64,000 nt of DNA from Areca catechu (Eukaryota > Streptophyta > Magnoliopsida > Arecales > Arecaceae). The notes below the pieces were generated by a model. It worked only from the letters and a program-made list of their open reading frames with translations. It made no database searches and was not told where the DNA came from. Numbering within the stretch: the first letter of the stretch is position 1; the number at the start of each line of letters is the position of its first letter. The DNA lies in NCBI GenBank assembly GCA_021397845.1, contig CM038044.1, forward strand, positions 103,910,942 to 103,974,941, written 5' to 3'. Shown here piece by piece: positions 34,482-47,022 of this stretch. The position numbers and the translations under genes are program-made.

Positions 34482-35073
34482 GTAGTTGCAAAAAATGTCA
34501 AGATTGAAACAGTGATGGCACATTTATCAATGATATAGCAATGGTTGAAAAAATTGCTGGGAAAGATTTCTCCAACAGTTTTTTGGTACTTTTTCTAGTA
34601 ATTTTGACTGAACTAATGCCCATATTTCTTATTTATGGTTGAGCCAACATATATAGTAGGAGCGGACTTCTGTCAGATTTTCTAAATTTGCTAATAATCT
34701 TCTATGTTTCTGAAGTATTATACCGAATCTGAATATTTTCCTCCACACTTGTTTTCTTCTCGCCTTCCTAATGAAATGAAATAATAGAGAAACATTTTTG
34801 TCTCAAAAGACCATTTAGTAAATCATTAAAAAATTCTTAAAAAATATCATAAGGACAGAAAACTCCTTACACTTCAACATTCTCAATCATAATTATTTCA
34901 AACATTAATTTCTTTATGCTAAATTTAAATCACTGCTATACGTCAAGCAATGAATTTTGCACCGCATTTAATAAGAGCACAACACAAACTAACGTAATTA
35001 TGTGCTAATAATTAGATTTCTTCTCTTCTATTTGAGAGTTCTCCATTTCTATTAGCTTCTCAACATAATTACT

Positions 35074-35723
35074 TGACATGGCTGGATCGCTGATGTGGAG
35101 TAGTTGTCAGACGTCATGTCAGAGAAGGCCGCCACTTCAGACACTTTATCCGGATTCCTTCACCGGGCTGAGCTCCCTCAAAACAACGGGGCCGCCCGTC
35201 GAAGCCGAGCTCCACCCTTCGCCAAGTCAGGCCCGCGAGCTCGGGGCGCTTAGGCCGGAGCCGAGCGGCATCCCCCAGAGCAAGCCCCTCGAGGTCGAGC
35301 CCCGTGGTATGGAGTCGAGCTCAGCCTTCCTCCGCCATGTGGAGCCCCTCCGAGATCGAGTCCTCTGGGTCGAAGCCGCGCTTTGCCCTCCTCCATCAGG
35401 TCGAGCTTGCCCGAAGTCGGGCTCCCTTGGTCCGGAGTCGAGCACAGCCCTCCTCCGCCAAGTGGAGCCGCATCGAGGCCGAGTCCCTCAGAGTCAAGCC
35501 CTGCCTCTCCAGCCCGACCTCCAACTCGGGCGAAGACACCAGCGAGCGGGGAGGCAGCACCATCATCCCAGGAGGCCGGTGAGCCGCCCGAGGGTTGTGA
35601 ATAACCGCCCACCTGGCCAAAATAACTGTCCGCGACTACCACTTACACCAAAAAAGGGAGAAGCCCTGTGATCGAGGCACCACGCTCTTCACCAACCACC
35701 CAAACCACCCAGAAGATGAAGTC
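35074..35723 (+). repeat. 5' LTR of E, first part
   Basis: GC-rich sequence with GAGTCGAGC(T/A)CAGCC-type repeats about 120 bases apart (near 35311 and 35431). The last five bases, AAGTC (35719-35723), are the left TSD of D. Open frames on both strands here come from high GC content. Confidence 0.75.
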
Positions 35724-37943
35724 TGATACGGCCGTTACGATGACGTGGCATGTCTCAGATTCCACCGGGCGTGATCCGAACCACGTGGATTTTTTTGACA
35801 GAGCGGGAACGGTCTAGCAAGGTCGGATATGGCTCCATCGCGGTCGAAGTCGAGGTCGGGCCGGGCCTTCCTGCTCCTTCACCAAGTGGCGCCCGGACAC
35901 GGGTCCACCTCGGCCGAGGTCGAGCGCTCCTATGCCGCTCTGCCAGGTGTCCGCCCAGGAGGGGTCCACCTCGGACGAAGCCGATGCCCTCTTTGCTCCC
36001 TTGCTGGGTGGCGCCCAGAGACGGTTCCACCTCGGCCGAGGTCGAGCCGGGCCTTCCTGCTCCTTCTCCAGGTGGCGCCCGGACACGGGTCCACCTCGGC
36101 CAAAGTCGAGCGCTCCTCTGCCGCTCCGCCAGGTGTCCGCCCAGGAGGGGTCCACCTTTGCCGAAGCCGGCGGCTCCTTGCTCCCTCGCCGGGTGGCACC
36201 CAGAGATGGTTCCAACTCGGCCGAGGTCGAGCTGGGCCTTCCTGCTCCTTCGCCAGGTGGCACTCGGACACGGGTCCACCTCGGCCGAAGTCGAGTGCCC
36301 CTCTGCCGCTCCGCCAGGTGTCCACCCAGGAGGGGTCCACCTCGGCCGAGGCCGGTGGCCCCTTGTTCCCTCGTCGGGTGGCGCCCAGAGACGGTTCCAC
36401 CCCGGCTGAGGTCGAGCCGGGCCTTCTTGCTCCTTCGCCAGGTGGCGCCCGGACACGGGTCCACGCCAGCCGAAGTCGAGCGCCCCTCTGCCGCTCTGCC
36501 AGGTGTCCACCCAAGAGGGGTCCACCTCGGCCGAGGCCGGCGGCCCCTTGCTCCCTCGTCGGGTGGCACCCAGAGATGGTTCCAACTTGGCCGAGGTCAA
36601 GCCAGGCCATCCTGCTCCTTCGCCAGGTGGCGCCCGGACACGTGTCCACCTCGGCCGAAGTCGAGCGCTCCTCAGCCGCTCCGCCAGGTGTCCGTCCAGG
36701 AGGGGTCCAACTCGACCGAAGCTGGTGACCCCTTGCTCCCTCGCCGGGTGGCGCCCAGAGACGGTTCCACCTCGACTGAGGTCGAGCCGGGCCATCCTGC
36801 TCCTTCGCGAGGTGGCGCCCGGACACGGGTCCACCTCGGTCGAAGTCGAGCGCTCCTCTGCCGCTCCGCCAGGTGTCCGCCCAGGAGGGGTCCACCTCGG
36901 TCGAAGCCGGCGACCCCTCGCTCCCTCGCCGGGTGGCGCCCAGAGACAGTTCCACCTCGGTCGAGGTCGAGCCGGGCCTTCCTTCTCTTTCGCCAGGTAG
37001 CGTCCGGACATGGGTCTACCTCGGCCGAAGTCGAGTGCTCCTCTGCCGCTCCTCCAGGAGTCCGCCCAGGAGGGGTCCACCTCGGCCGAGGCCGGCGGCC
37101 CCTTGCTCCCTTGCCGGGTGGCGCCCAGAGACGGTTCCACCTTGGTCAAGGTCGAGCCGGGCCTTCCTGCTCCTTCGCCAGGTGGCGCCTGGACACGGGT
37201 CCACCTCGGTCGAAGTCGAGCGCCCCTCTGCCGCTCCGCCAGGTGTCCGCCCAAGAGGGGTCCACCCCGGCCGAAGCCGGTGGCCTTGCATGGTGAGGCC
37301 GTTAGGAAGCAGGGGCACGAGTTCCGAGATCGCTACTCGGGCTGCATGCGCCGCACCTCACGAGGAGCGCCAGTATGGTCGGCAGTAACGCGCGAAACCT
37401 CGTTTACATCGGGCCGACAGGTTCCGCAGCTGAGAGGCAGAGTCCTGGCAAACAGGACCCAGTAACGAACATTGACAACGCCTAGGAAGGAGAGCGCTCA
37501 CGCTCGGCCCAAGGTCTGGCCGGTGTCCTCCCTCTACCCTTTTTTTGCTGGGCTCGGCAAGCAAAACAAGGAGGCCATCGGGTTCCTGGACCCGAAGGGA
37601 AAAAAAGGCTGGAAAGAGGAAAGGCACCAAGAGTAGGATCCAAGATCCCAAGAAGGGTCCCTTGGCTCAAGCTCGGTGAAGGAACTCGGCCCAATTTCTA
37701 CTCTTCAAAAGACCTCTTTTGCTAAGATCATCTCTGAGCCTGGGACTCCTTCGGAGGCCCACCTTAGAGATTCTGTTCCATCTCGTCGTTTTCAACTTGA
37801 CCGTCGGAGCTCCCTCGCTGGGATCCTTGGCCAGGGTTTCTGACCTTGTTTTGCAGGATCGGAGCTCGGGGACCTCGAGGCGAGACGGCTCGAGCCCGGT
37901 ACCAGTTCTGAAGTTACAGGCCATGGCGGCGGGATCGGCAACA
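35724..37943 (+). repeat. 5' LTR of D (2220 bp)
   Basis: It is bounded by the TSD on the left and the PBS on the right. About two thirds of it is the 185-bp array. The promoter-side sequence after the array (37290-37943) has no obvious TATA box. Confidence 0.93.
35863..37290 (+). repeat. 185-bp tandem array in the D 5' LTR (about 8 copies)
   Basis: Marker GGGCC(T/A)TCCTGCTCCTTC recurs at 35863, 36049, 36234, 36419, 36604, 36789, 36974 and 37159, spaced 185 (once 186) bases. Units are GC-rich and contain GTCGAG and CGGCCGA repeats, giving long open frames in several frames and both strands that are not genes. Confidence 0.95.
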
Positions 37944-37945
37944 GA

Positions 37946-37965
37946 TTGGCGTGCCAGGTAGGGGG
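37946..37965 (+). other. PBS of D (Tat type)
   Basis: TTGGCGTGCCAGGTAGGGGG follows the LTR by two bases. This is the standard Tat/RIRE2-type primer site, thought to pair with tRNA-Arg. Confidence 0.8.
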
Positions 37966-38022
37966 GCAGGACCACAACCCCAGTGCGAGCTAGCTCTCCG
38001 TGGGACAAAACGCACTCCGGCC

Positions 38023-39832
38023 ATGGTGGTCACGCGCGGGCACGAAGCATCCACCAGCCGAGTAGGAGAGGCCCCTTCCCCTCAGGGGCCACATAGCCCG
38101 GAGAGGGAGCTTCCTGCTCCACCCCCTCTTCCACCACAGCCGACCTCGGTGGACGGACCTTTCGCAGCTGTCATCCAACAGCTGCAAACCCTGACTACAG
38201 CAGTTCGGCAGCTACAACACAGCAGCAGCGGTCACTGGCAGCGGTCAGCCATGCCAGCCAGGGACCCCGGCGGCTCGGGCCGCGGGGCCACGCGGAAGCC
38301 TGCGCTCCATCGAAGGCAGGCCCTCCCAACTGCGGGAAGTCTCCAACCCCCGCGGGAGCCACCAAACCCCCGCGAAGATAAATTACTCCGGTTCGGCGGA
38401 TCACAAGAGTCGATCCCCGGCCAACGATGCCGAGGCGGTGTACCGTAGTAGGCAACGTTGGGGCAAAGCCCCCCGCCGAGACCGATCGGCGCCCCCTTCG
38501 CCAGTGGCCTCGGTGGAAGATTCCACTGACGAGGCCATCAGGCGACAGGCCGAGAGGTGCCTTGAGGAGCATGAGCGCAAGCTGGCAGAGTTCGCCCGCA
38601 GGTTTGCCGACCTGCAGAACTCCTCGACGGACCCGGCGAGCTATGACTCCCGGCCACCCTTCTCCCAGAAAATCCAAGAGGAGCCGATTCCGAGTCGGTT
38701 CCGCATGCCGCAGGTGGATCCATACGATGGGACCACCGACCCCTTGGATCATCTGGAGAGCTACAAGGCTCTCATGAGGGTCCAGGGGACCACGGATGCT
38801 CTTCTATGCATTGCCTTCCCCGCTATCCTCCGGAAGGCTACTCGAGTCTGGTTCACCTGCCTCGAGCTGGGATCTATTTGCTCCTTCCATCAGTTGGAAG
38901 GAAAGTTCGTGGCGTACTTCGATGCTTGTCGGAAGGTGTCGAGAGAGGTGGACAGCCTCTTCTCCATCCGCCAGCAGGACCAGGAGCAGCTTCGGGACTA
39001 TATTACCCGCTTCAAGATTGCTGCCTTGGAGATCTACAGCCTGGACGAGCCCGTTGCCATGCTGGCATTAAAGCGCAGGCTCAAGACATCCCGCTTGACT
39101 TATTTCCTAGACAAGAAATCCCCCAGGATGTACTTCGAGCTCCTCCTCCGTGTCCACAAGTACATCCGAGCGGAGGAGGCCGATCGCACCCGGCGAGAAC
39201 TGGATGGGAGGACCTTGAAAAAGCCAGCCCCGAGAGATGTTCCCGGGACCCGAAGGCCCGGGCCACCTGCTGACCCCCTTCTAAACCCGAAGTCGAAGGG
39301 CGGAGCCACCCCGGAGCAAAGTTTCACCCCTCTCCTTGCTCCCAGGATGAAGATCCTCATGAAAATTGAGGGTGAGCACTACCTTCGTCGACCTCCTCCT
39401 CAGAACCCAAGGAACACCCGCGACAAGTCAAAATATTGCCAGTTCCACTGCGAGCACGGCCATGACACGGAGGAGTGTCGCAATCTGAAGCGAGAAATCG
39501 AGGAGATGATTAAAAGAGGCTACCTCAGGAAGTTCGTGAGGAACGAAGCCCCGGTGGAGGGACAGCCGCTCGTGGCCCTCCCCCCGGTCCCTGCGATCGA
39601 TAATCGCCCGACAGAGAAGCCGGTGGGCATGATCTCTTTTGGAATCGGGCGGGCGGCGAAGAGAGCCCGGGAGGTGGGAGACCCGGAGGATGTATCCCTC
39701 TTTGAGAAGGGGAATGAAAACAAAAATGTAAATAATAATGCAGTGGTGGTCGAGATGACCATCGCAAAGCATCTTGTACATCGCATTATGGTAGATAGTG
39801 GGAGCTCTACTGACATGCTTTCTCTCGAATGA
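38023..39832 (+). pseudogene. gag: gag and protease active-site region of D
   Basis: The chosen start is MVVTRGHEASTSR at 38023; the frame then ends near 38448 and coding continues in another frame from 38438. The N-terminal part is Pro-rich, with an FAAVIQQLQTLTTAVRQLQ helix. The capsid core at about 38690-39200 has FRMPQVDPYDGTTDPLDHLESYKALM, ACRKVSREVDSL, LRDYITRFKIAALEI and KTSRLTYFLDKK. The zinc-knuckle-like CQFHCEHGHDTEECRNLK lies at about 39438-39490. The protease active site VDSGSSTDM is near 39793. A frame change at about 39820-39832 separates this from the rest of protease. Confidence 0.9.
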
Positions 39833-40140
39833 ACCTATCTCATGATCAGTTGAGACCGGTGCACACCCCTATTGTGGGCTTTTCCGGGGACTCGGTGGGG
39901 GTCAAAGGGAAGATCACTCTCCCTGTCACCGCGGGATCCCCACCTCGACAGACTACCGCCATGATGATGTTTACCGTTATCAAACTCCCCTCACCTTATA
40001 ATACGATCCTCGGTCGTCCGGGGCTCAACCAGCTGGACGCTGTGATTTCCACGAAACGGTTGTTAATATAGTTCCCTATGGCCTCCGGTACTGGGATGAT
40101 GAGGGGGATGACCCAGCCCATCCAGCATTGCCTTTAGGCA
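39829..40140 (+). pseudogene. pol: C-terminal part of D protease
   Basis: PIVGFSGDSVGVKGKITLPVTAG and NTILGRPGLNQLDAVIST are the conserved protease end in this lineage, the latter holding the GRP motif. A stop lies at 40069-40071 and another near 40135. Confidence 0.8.
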
Positions 40141-40221
40141 GTCCCGGGTGCCCGAGGCACCGAGCTCGGCCCCGACGTCGACGACCTCGACTTAAGGGAG
40201 AAGGAACCCAGGGGAGGACCC

Positions 40222-41229
40222 GTGGAACACCTGTTGACGTACCCCCTCGGTTCGGACCCTCAGAAGACTGTGCTTGTGGGCGCCCAGCTCCCGGAGGAAG
40301 AGCAGACCCGCCTGCTGGATTTCCTCCGCGCGAATGCGGATGTGTTTGCCTGGTCCGCAGCCGACATGCTGGGCATCCCCTCTGAAGTCATCACCCACAG
40401 GCTAAATGTTGACCCGAGGTATCGTCCGGTCTGCCAGAAGAAGAGGAGCTTCACCGCAGAAAGGCAAAAGGCCATCAACGAAGAAGTAGAGAAGCTCCTC
40501 ACCGCCGGGTTTGTGCCGGAAGTACAATATCCCAATTGGCTGGTGAATGTGGTCATGGTGAAGAAGAGTAGTGGCAAGTGGAGGATCTGCGTGGACTACA
40601 CCGACCTCAACCGAGCTTGCCCGAAGGACAGTTTCCCTCTTCCGAAGATTGACCAGCTGGTGGACACCACTTCAGGGCATCGCCTCCTCTCTTTCATGGA
40701 TGCCTTCTCCGGGTACAACCAGATTCGAATGCACCCGGAGGACGAAGAGTACACTGCTTTCATCACCGACCACGAAACTTACTGTTACAAGATGATGCCG
40801 TTTGGCCTCAAGAATGCCGGGTACATGTACCAGCAGCTGGTCAACAAAGACTTCAAGGATCAGATCGGCTGCAACATACAGGTGTACGTGGATGACATGC
40901 TGGTAATGAGCAAGCCCCTTTCAGATCATGTTGGCGACCTGGCGGAGACCTTCGGCAACCTCCGACTTCACCAGATGAAGCTGAACCCGGCGAAGTGCGC
41001 CTTCGATGTCTCCGCCGGGAAACTCCTGGGGTTCATGGTAACCCAAAGAGGGATAGAGGCCAACCCAAAAAAGGTCCAGACCATTTTGGACATGGAGAAA
41101 CCCACCTCCAAGAAGCAAGTGCAGCGACTCACCGACCGGATAGCTGCCCTGAGTCGGTTTATCTCGAGGTCGGTCGACCGCTGTCGGCCTTTCTTCAAAG
41201 TGCTGAGGAAGATGAGCGACTTCACCTAG
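40222..41229 (+). pseudogene. pol: Reverse transcriptase of D, nearly intact
   Basis: A 335-residue open frame covers the whole polymerase: ADMLGIPSEVI, KKRSF, EVQYPNWLVNVVMVKKSSGKWRICVDYTDLN, FPLPKIDQLVD, DAFSGYNQIRMHPEDE, YCYKMMPFGLKNAG, catalytic YVDD at about 40886-40897, KLLGFMVTQRGIEANP, and the SRFISRSVDRCRPFF connection. The stop TAG at 41227-41229 replaces a Trp codon conserved in this block and is a single G-to-A change. It is the best preserved enzyme domain in the window. Confidence 0.93.
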
Positions 41230-42008
41230 ACCGAGGAGTGCCAGGAGGCGTTTGACGAGCTGAAGAAGATGCTTGCATCGCCTCCACTGCTCTCCAGGCC
41301 CGAAGAAGGAGAGGAGCTTGTCCTGAACCTGGCGGTCACCCTGGAGGCTATTAGCTCGGTCCTAGTCTGGACCGAAGACCAGGGAGTTCAGAGGCCGGTG
41401 TACTACACGAGCAAACTCCTCCGCGATGCGGAGCTCAGGTATACCGGTCTGAAAAACTCATTTTTGCATTAATAGTGTCTGCCCAGTATCTTAGGCCCTA
41501 TTTCCAAGCACATCCCATTGCCGTCTTGATTGATCAGCCACTGAAAGCGATACTCAGCCGATCCGACACATCTAGGCGATTGGCGAAGTGGGCACTCAAG
41601 CTCAGCTAGTTCGATATCACTTATCGGCCAAGGTCGACCATGAAGGCACAAGTGCTCGCCGACTTCTTGGTCGAGTGCGCAGGCCTAGGCAAGGGGATAG
41701 AAGAGGACCCTTTAGACCGGCAATTGGAACCGGGACCTGAGGAGGACGTGTGGATCCTTCATGTGGACGGAGCCTCGAACTCCAGCGAGAGTGGAGCCGG
41801 TCTCATCCTCGCCAACGGCGAGGGGGTCGTCACCGAATGTGCACTCCGTTTCCAGTTCACCACAACTAATAACCAGGCAGAGTACGAGGCACTCCTCGCG
41901 GGGCTGAGAGTGTCCCGTGAGTTGGGCGTGGCTAACCTCAAGGCCTTCACTGATTCCCAGCTGGTGGCCGGAAAGATCTTCAGAGAGTATGGCACGCGCG
42001 ACCCTTAA
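41230..42008 (+). pseudogene. pol: RNase H and second RNase H of D
   Basis: The first RNase H has EAFDELKKML, SSVLVW and RPVYYTSKLLRDAELRY, and continues after a stop and frame change at 41470-41490. The second, Tat-specific RNase H (41640-42008) has WILHVDGASNSSESGAGLIL, NNQAEYEALLAGLRVSREL and an FTDSQLV block, giving Asp, Glu and Asp at the catalytic positions. Stops are at 41470-41472, about 41610 and 42006-42008. Confidence 0.88.
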
Positions 42009-43457
42009 ATGGCGAAATACATGGAGCTCGTGAGAACGAGCGCGGCCAGATTTCGGCTCTTCAGCATCTCCCACATACCCCGCAGGGAAAATGCTCGCAC
42101 GGACGCTCTCTCCCAACTGGAAACCCTGCCGGACTCGTTGTTGGGCCATGTTCATGTTGAGCGTCTCAAGGCCCCGAGCTACGAGACCTCTGTGGAGGTC
42201 CAACAGGTAAGCCAAGAGCCCAGCTGGATGGACAAGTACGCCGAGTACATTACCAGCGGCACCTTGCCGGAGGACTGCGCGGCGACCCGCCTTATCAAGA
42301 AGAAGGCTGCACGATTCGTCTTGATGGATGGGCAACTGTATCGGAGGTCCTACTCCTACCCTCTCCTCAAGTTCCTGAGACCTGCGGAGGCCGCACTCGT
42401 ACTCCAGGAAATCCACGAGGGCATCTGCGGGAACCACGTGGGGGGCAGAATGCTGGCATACAAGCCCCTCTGCCAAGGTTATTTCTGGAAGACAATGAAG
42501 GAGGATGCCGCCGACTTCGTGAAGAGGTGTGATCGATGCCAGCAGCATGCCGTGGTGCAGCGGCAGCCCTCCACTCCACTTTCCCAGCTCTCGGCTTCGT
42601 GGCCGTTCGCCTAGTGGGGGATGGATCTCTTAGGACCCTTTCCCTTGGTGTCCGGGCAGCGGAAATTCCTGATCGTGGCCATTGACTACTTCACGAAGTG
42701 GGTCGAGGCCGAAATCCTAGCCCAGATCACGGAGGCAAATGTTGCCAAGTTTCTCTGGAAGTCAATCATTTGCCATTTTGGCCTACCCCATACCATTATC
42801 ACCGATAATGGACGTCAATTCGACTGTCGGGAGTTTGAAGAATTCTGCAGCGACCTCGGCATCCACCATCGCTTCACCTTGGTGGCACATCCGTAGACAA
42901 ATGGAGAAGCCGAGGTGACAAATAGGACCATCTTGCAGGGCCTCTGGACGAGGCTGGACCAGGCCAAGGGCAGGTGGGCAGAAGAGCTCCCGAACGTCCT
43001 GTGGGCGTACCATACCACCCCGAGGACGGCCACCGACGAGACCCCATTCAACCTCATCTTCGAAGCCGAGACGGTTATCCCGATAGAGCTCAGCCTACCC
43101 ACCCTGTGCGTGGAGCAGTACGATGAAGTGGAGAATCCCGCCAGGATGATGCTGAACCTGGACCTCCTTGAGGAGACGAGGGACAAGGCTCGAGTCCGGA
43201 TGGTGATGTACAGGCAACGAGTGGCCAGGTACTACAACTCCCGGGTGCGACCGAAGTCCTTTCGCCCAAGAGATCTGGTGCTCCGGCGTGCTAAAGCTTC
43301 CCAGCCACGAGAGTGCGGGAAGCTCTCCCCGAACTGGGAAGGCCCGTACAGGGTGACGGAGGTTCTCCCTCACGGGGCCTATTACTTGGAGGAGTTAGGA
43401 GGGTCCAGATTCCCTCGGACCTGGAATGCCTCAAACCTGAGGATGTATTACCAATAA
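42009..43457 (+). pseudogene. pol: Integrase of D, two in-frame stops
   Basis: The zinc-binding domain HEGICGNH...CDRCQ lies at about 42412-42540 (HHCC). The catalytic core has MDLLGPFP (42621), VAIDYFTKWVEAE, IITDNGRQFD (42800) and the NGEAEVTNRTI Glu region (42900). The C-terminal domain has YYNSRVRPKSFRPRDLVLRR and SPNWEGPYRVTEVLPHG, ending NLRMYYQ at 43457. The in-frame TAG codons at 42612-42614 and 42894-42896 both stand where a CAG Gln codon is expected. No chromodomain is present. Confidence 0.92.
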
Positions 43458-43589
43458 TGTAAGGTTCCTCGAACTCCTGCAATGAAATCCTTTTACTTCA
43501 AATACTTTTTCTCACCTCGTAGGAAGAGAGACACTTAACTCTGAGTTCGGCGAACACGGCTGTGGCTGAAGACCCGAGAAGGCGACAAG

Positions 43590-43840
43590 TCCCGGACTTC
43601 GATCCGAAAGGCGGGGCAGAGCCCAAACTCGTCCACGCAATCACGGAGAACAGCCCGACAAGCCGCGCGGGGCTCGGATAAAGCCTGCGGCCCCGGGGTT
43701 CAGTCCGGAAATCCTGGACTTCGGTCCGGAAGGCGGGGCAGAGCCCAAACTCGCCCACGCAATCACAGAGAATAGCCATGCAAGCCGCGCGGGGCTCGGA
43801 TAAAGCCTGCGGCCCTGGGGTTCAGTCCGGAAGTCCCGGA
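43590..43840 (+). repeat. 122-bp tandem array of D, part left of F
   Basis: Units marked by ACTTCG(A/G)TCCG at 43597 and 43719, spacing 122 bases. The third unit begins at 43836 with CCGGA, which is the TSD of F. Confidence 0.9.
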
Positions 43841-45471
43841 TGATGCAGAACGAAAACTCTGATACCAAAAATGATGCAGAATGAATATGTGGAATGCGGA
43901 AGCAAATTAAAATTAATATATATATTTTTTTATATATATATTTTCAGAAGTCGGCTTTGACTCAAAGGAAAGATAAACTAATATTGAAAGAAACTAAGAA
44001 ATGATAGAAAGCATAATTAAAAGGAGTGGATTATCAGAGTAACTCAGAAGTAGGATCGCTGGGGATTGAGAAACCCCCAGATCTAGGGTTTACTCCTCTT
44101 TCAAGAAACAGACGAAGAGAGAAGAGAAGGTTTTATACCTGACTGTGATATCTCTCGTTGCTTCAATTGAAGGACACTCTCGAGCAGATTGTAGGATCCT
44201 TGGAGATGGGGTATCTTCGCAATGGATCCTCGGATTGTAGTCCTATGGCAAGGTTGGCCTTCTTCTCGAACTTAGGATCTGGAAGAAGAAGAACAAAAGA
44301 AGAACCAGAAACTCAAAGAAAGACACTGACCTGAGGACTTAATGAAGATTGTTGGATGTAGAAGTTCCGGAGATCTTGATACTGATCTGACTCTTCTTTT
44401 GAACTGGCTCTGTAGTTGAAACAGTTGATCTGAACCTGGATGCTGGTGGTCAGCCTTGATGTGGAAGAGAGGGGCCATGGGATGTAGATGGAAAATTAGG
44501 GTTTGGATGGTGATTGGAGGAAAGATGATGGGCGGCTAGGGTTTGGGAATTGAAGCGGCTAACTAAGGGTTTCGGTAAGGTTTGGAGATCTCACACCTCC
44601 TCAAGGTTCCTGTGGAACCCGGAATCACTCCCTCACGGAGCTCAACACTTGAATACAAGTGCGGAAGAGAGAAACACAAAGTTTCTCACAAAGAAATTGA
44701 TTTCATTCATCATTATTATTCAAGAGTTACATAGAGTTGAATATATAGACATAACAAAGAAATAAAATTTCATACATTTCCCATATGGGACTAAACTCCC
44801 TAGCCTATACTTTTGATAGAAAATATTCTCCCTCTTGGCCAGCCAAAGAGTCCTACAAGGAGTAGGCGGCCCTAAAAGTCATGAAAATCCTCTCAAAAGG
44901 TAGAAAGATGGCGCCTCCTAAGTCTTCTCCTTGAATTTAGGGTTCTTCCTTCAATAGTTCAACTCTTTTAGACACCTCCTTTTCTTTCTCCCCAAGTCAT
45001 GGCTCTTCCCAACTTTGCTTTGGTCTTTTTAGGCATGGATTGGGCGCCCCCTTGAAGTGCTCCCCAAGAAATGCCTCTTTCTTCCTTTAGCTTGGCCTTT
45101 TAAGGTATATATGAGGCGCCTCCTTGATTTTGGCTTCAAGAAAAATTCTTGCTCCCTTGGGTGTGGGGACCAAGACATTGGGATATAGTTGTGGTGCCTC
45201 CTGGACTCTGGCGTGTGGCTGGGAGTGTGGTGCCCACTTGCTTGGGCCTTGACTTGACTAGAAAAATGGCACCATCCTGGAGAAGACCTAGACCACTTCT
45301 AGGACTTGTACTGAGTCAACATGGCTCAACAAAATGAAATGCAGACTCAAAGAAATAAAATAATCTGGTTGACCAAGTCAACCCTTATTACAAACCCTAA
45401 TCATCGGGCAAGGTCATTCAGAGATCCAGATGGAACCCTGAAGTCTTCTTCTGATTCTGGTGCCCGTACCA
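43841..45471 (-). repeat. 3' LTR of F (1631 bp)
   Basis: TGATGCAGAACG...CCGTACCA on the plus strand. Minus-strand TCTATATATTC at 44739-44749 is the likely TATA box. Polar differences from the partner include a longer TA-rich run at 43917-43945. Confidence 0.93.
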
Positions 45472-45557
45472 ATTCTCCCGGGGTGGGAGGAACTCGACCC
45501 TGTCGAGTAAGGCTCAAGTCGGCTCTGGTATCTCTCCAAGAGATCTGGATCCAGCTC

Positions 45558-46560
45558 TTATAATTCATCTCGAGATATCCAAGAGTCATCAGAATCTGGC
45601 CTTCCTTGCCAGCGGACCAGGTATCTTTGGTATCCTCGATTACGAGTAGAGATAACCTGATCGTCCAGGATCTTTTCAATCTGTTCTTTTCTCACAGGCC
45701 AGTTTGTTGGTGGACACACAGGGTCGGGATCACTCTCAATAACAGGATTAGGTTCAAAAGGCTCATTGGGAATCATAGCTAGCTCCCTGTACTCTACTAG
45801 GTCTGTAATGTTGAAAGTGGAGCTAATGACTAGCTCTGGAGGCAACTCAAGCACATAGGCATTGGGTCCCACTCTCTTCATCACTCTAAATGGTCCAGCT
45901 CCTCTAGCATGTAGCTTTCTAACGGCTCCAGGAGGAAACCGCTCAGGCCTTAACCTAATCATTACATAGTCTTCCTGAACAAAAGTTTTGACTCGCCTTT
46001 GAGAATTAGCCAACTTCTTATAAGTTTCATTACTAAAAGTTATTTTGGCATGAATTTCTTTATGCAAGTTCTTTACATGCTGTGCAAAGTCTTCAGCAGA
46101 CTCGGAGACTCGTGTGTGGACTAGCAAAGGAACTAGGTTAAGTGGTGTGTGAGGCTTGTACCCATGAACAATCTCAAAAGGGCTTTTACCTATAGACCTA
46201 TTGACCGAGTCATTATATGCAAATTCAGCCCTGGATAAATACAAATCCCAATTCCTGGTATTCTCACTCAACCAAAATCTGAGTCAATGTCCTAAACTCG
46301 ATTGACGACGCATTCCTAAAGAATGGACTTTATTCAAAGGAACCCTAGGTCTAAACCTAACAAACTAAGGCTCTCTAGGTTTGACCTTGGGTCGGAGGAT
46401 GGCATGCAAAGCATGAAAACTTATCATGGGGGCCTAGTAGGTGCCATAAGGTCTTCCAGAAGTAGGTGGCAAACCTAATAGGTTCTGACACATGGTTCAC
46501 ACTAAAGACTTCGACAAAATATACTTGGATGGTGTAAGAAGCATTGGAAGTCCTAGAGAA
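45558..46560 (-). pseudogene. pol: Integrase C-terminal half plus chromodomain of F
   Basis: On the minus strand a KTLWHLLG...KFS...HPPTQGQT block (46375-46450) corresponds to the integrase core between the second Asp and the catalytic Glu. After a frame break near 46270-46370 the frame runs NTRNWDLYLSRAEFAYNDSVNRSIGKSPFEIVHG, RRVKTFVQEDYVMIRLRPERF, AGPFRVMKRVGPNAYVLELP. It then enters a chromodomain, QIEKILDDQ...YLVRWQGRPDSDDSWISRDEL (45558-45640). Chromodomains in chromoviruses bind modified histones and steer insertion. The last 714 bases are open. The N-terminal and first catalytic parts of integrase are missing or unrecognisable. Confidence 0.9.
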
Positions 46561-47022
46561 AGGGAGGAAATATGAGGTGGAGTCTCGAATTACCTGCTGA
46601 CTAAAGGTGGTGACCTGAAGATTTGAATGGTGATCTATGAGTGTCAACTGGTCATCCTTACGAAAGGAAAAGTTTGCTACTCCCAGGAATGGATCAAGAG
46701 ATGGTTCGGGGAGTAGCCTAGGACATGTGATTGCAATAGTTAAGGTTTGTTCTCTAAGCAAATAATGATCCACTTTCTCAAGAAATGGATTAGAGAATGA
46801 TTCATGGAAGGGCCTATGGATGATGACCTCAAGACTTGAAATTTGACCTATGGGTGCGAAAAGGTATACTCTATAGAAGGGTAGGTCAGTCATGCGAAGG
46901 AAGGGGTCTGGGGCCATAAGGAGGACTTCTACAGGACTGGATGAATCAATCCGCTCAAGACAAGGATGTTCAACTGAGATTACGGGAGAGACCTTAGTGG
47001 CTGGGCATGGGACAAGGTCCAA
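46560..47022 (-). other. Spacer of unclear origin between gag remnant and integrase of F
   Basis: An open frame of over 150 residues reaches from integrase back to 47022 and shows no RT or protease motif. It contains PDPFLRMTDLPF, echoing HPIVDPLLRMTESSL at the end of the gag-side frame, and PRLLPEPSLDPFL. So it may derive from tandem duplication of non-coding or gag-side sequence that replaced pol. Confidence 0.55.

Larger units (their letters stand above)
32347..35073. other. AT-rich intergenic DNA without recognised genes
   Basis: It contains a TA dinucleotide repeat (32901-32958), an 11-bp hairpin at 33371-33399, and a 40-base T run (34439-34478). Short open frames are scattered and show no family resemblance. 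Confidence 0.6.

Noticed and set aside
35078..35671. 197-residue frame and several overlapping frames
   Set aside because: They are in the GC-rich first part of the E LTR, with overlapping frames on both strands and no known domain.
35755..37296. Very long open frames on both strands in the D LTR (up to 499 residues), and similar ones at 52726-54359
   Set aside because: They run through the 185-bp GC-rich tandem array in several frames at once; the unit length is not a multiple of three, and no domain is seen. Repeat artefact.
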